This document shows, piece by piece, positions 19,247 to 20,536 of a stretch of DNA of 20,536 nt (its first letter is position 1; every line of letters starts with the position of its first letter). Source of the stretch: Podila epigama (taxonomy: Eukaryota > Mortierellomycota > Mortierellomycetes > Mortierellales > Mortierellaceae); NCBI GenBank assembly GCA_015679605.1, contig JAAAVE010000272.1, positions 3,874 to 24,409 of the forward strand. Direction: 5' to 3'. Both the position numbers and the translations under genes were made by a program. The notes under the pieces are model-generated. The model worked only from the letters and a program-made list of their open reading frames with translations, was not told the DNA's origin and made no database searches.

Positions 19247-20536
19247 TCATAACGTCAATGGCAAAACTCTGATACAATAACGTTCCCCCTGCCGTGGATG
19301 CACAAAGTGGAGCCGACTGATGCACCTTTTGAATCCTTTTCCGTCTCAACCATGTCCTAGATCGAGAGTGGCCAGGGTCAAGGGCTTCTGTGATTTCCCT
19401 CCACTGTGGATTGCATGTAAATGTTATGAAGAGATCCGGTCGACCAAACTTTCGCACGATGGTGTGTCTGAACAATGATGTCTCTATATTCACCCTTGCG
19501 GTCAGCATTCTCTGGAATCAGGACGGCGACCTCGGCTGCTGTTGGAGGCATCATACTGCCGTTGAGCTCCGGTTCTGCGAAAACCCGACCCTTTCAGTCG
19601 GAACCTCAGCTCTCTGGGAGGAAGGCCCGCCTTCGCGTTGGAGAATGTTCTTGAACGACTGTGCAATAGGATTAAGTTCCTGGAATAATGCTTGGAGCTG
19701 CCGTAGGATGTCGGGCGAAAGCTGCTCCTCATTGAAAATGGCAAGACGCCGGTTGGTCTGCATTTCAGCGTTGTCAAGGACATAAATCTGAGCAAAACTC
19801 GGCTCTTGTCCCTCAATTGGCAAGAGCGACCCCATCTTGTGCACAGCGGATCCTTGGATGCGAAATGTGTAGATACCTTGTTGTAGGTTCGCCAGGGTGT
19901 TGTCGACTTTAACTCCCATGGAGGTGAATGACATCGCCGAGTTGTGCTTTCTGATCTTGCGGTGAAAGTCTTCGTTGTTGGTTAAGAGATCCAAGATGAC
20001 AGGCTGTGGATCTCGAGCAGTCAAGTCGATAGTGCCATTAGCGCAGCAAAGGGAGAACTTGGGGTTCAGTTCTGTACTGCCATTGCGCTCAGCGGGCCAC
20101 ATCCAGGCTTTGCAATATGGGCATGGGACCCTCTCACCAAGATACTGGCGATGGTTATCGATGTTCGGACCTTCTAGGGACTCATGGTCGAAATCTTTTC
20201 TCGCGCACATCAGATAGCTAAAGAGATTTTTTTTAAAAAAAAAAAAACAATTGTGAGGTCGTGTAAATGATTTAAATGATTGTCGTGTCAAAATACGAAG
20301 AACGACACAGCAGAGTGTAACACACGTTTTCGCACGAATACGGCGGAGGCGGGGACGGTTTGCTTGAGGTAAAACAGGAGGAGCAGGGCGAGCGTCTTCA
20401 TCCATGAAGTCATCGTCGTCCGTGATAGATGGAGGATGAGCAACGACATCAGGAAGCGGTAGAACTGGTTCATCAATAGCAGGGGTATCCTCATAAGTGG
20501 TGTCGTGGGCCACGACTTTGCGAGGACGGCCCCTCT
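19247..20536 (-). mobile_element. Decayed Helitron remnant, 5' end outside the window
   Basis: Minus-strand coding fragments resemble eukaryotic Helitron Rep/helicase proteins in the correct order. The element reads right to left, so its 5' end lies beyond the right edge and its 3' end would lie near or left of 19247. No terminal CTRR or 5' TC end can be fixed. Helitrons are rolling-circle DNA transposons; with the Rep catalytic motifs missing, this copy cannot be autonomous. Confidence 0.8.
19247..20536 (-). pseudogene. Helitron Rep/helicase pseudogene, 5'-truncated by the window
   Basis: Fragment 1 (about 20534-19460) begins with an AT-hook-like RGRPRK and an acidic Pro-rich linker. A likely in-frame intron follows (20325-20218; GTGTGT...TTTAG). 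It then has CPYCKAWMW and FSLCC, a Cys-rich region; YTFRIQGSAVHKMGSLLP and FAQIYVLDN, typical of the Helitron N-terminal region; and, after at least one frameshift near 19550-19600, AAEVAVLIPENADRKGEYRD. Fragment 2 (19457-19371) is VRKFGRPDLFITFTCNPQW followed by REITEALDPG, the Helitron helicase-like domain. Fragment 3 (19333-19250), in another frame, contains LHFVHPRQGERYCIRVL, like the segment preceding the Pif1-type helicase. Around 200 or more codons are missing between 1 and 2, and the HUH and two-Tyr Rep motifs are missing between 2 and 3. The gene is therefore dead. Confidence 0.82.

Noticed and set aside
19390-19785. A 131-codon plus-strand frame
   Set aside because: It is antisense to the Helitron remnant, whose minus-strand motifs (such as FITFTCNPQW) are recognisable.

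Overview
The window reads as nuclear DNA of a fungus, probably an early-diverging (Mucoromycota, Mortierella-like) lineage. Genes carry several short spliceosomal introns (about 70-400 nt, one of 1,049 nt) with GT/AG ends. UTRs and introns are rich in microsatellites and poly-T/CT tracts. There is a fungal-type GPI-anchored DUF7137-like protein, and a decayed Helitron lies at the right edge. The lineage is inferred from style and gene content, not from a marker gene. I assembled all gene models by hand from splice signals, frame continuity and family motifs.

Left part (1-4444). A doubtful minus-strand spliced fragment lies at 55-433. Next is a TATA-driven two-exon gene (1025-1707) for a 159-aa low-complexity protein with three RRxS (PKA-type) sites and a duplicated 19-residue motif. 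It is followed by a three-exon gene (2405-3682) for a secreted, GPI-anchored DUF7137-like surface protein with a TG(T/A)-rich linker.

Centre (4445-12388). A nine-exon gene (4445-9298) encodes a RAD5/HLTF-type protein of about 1,259 aa with HIRAN, SNF2 ATPase, embedded RING and helicase C regions; it includes an inferred 18-nt micro-exon. A short intron-less gene (10210-10506, 98 aa) has its own TATA box and a GCN4/AP-1-type palindrome. About 1.9 kb without a convincing gene follows, holding an interleaved pair of inverted repeats at 11551-11597.

Right part (12389-18100). A two-exon SAM-dependent methyltransferase gene (12389-13460, plus strand) carries a 53-residue His-rich insertion with 26 His. 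It converges on a five-exon HMG-CoA lyase gene (13694-15244, minus strand) with both a mitochondrial-type presequence and a C-terminal SKL peroxisomal signal. Upstream of that on the same strand is a six-exon Rab5-clan GTPase gene (15623-17866), whose first intron splits the P-loop and is 1,049 nt long.

Right edge (17867-20536). Over 1 kb of simple-sequence DNA leads to a minus-strand Helitron Rep/helicase remnant (19247-20536) that runs off the window. It has an AT-hook-like N-terminus and Cys-rich region, but is broken by frameshifts and two large internal deletions that remove the catalytic Rep motifs.

The genes do not form an obvious cluster or pathway; they look like ordinary neighbours. 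The most distinctive points are the His-rich methyltransferase, the dual targeting signals of the HMG-CoA lyase, the micro-exon in the RAD5/HLTF gene and the PKA-site/duplicated-motif protein.
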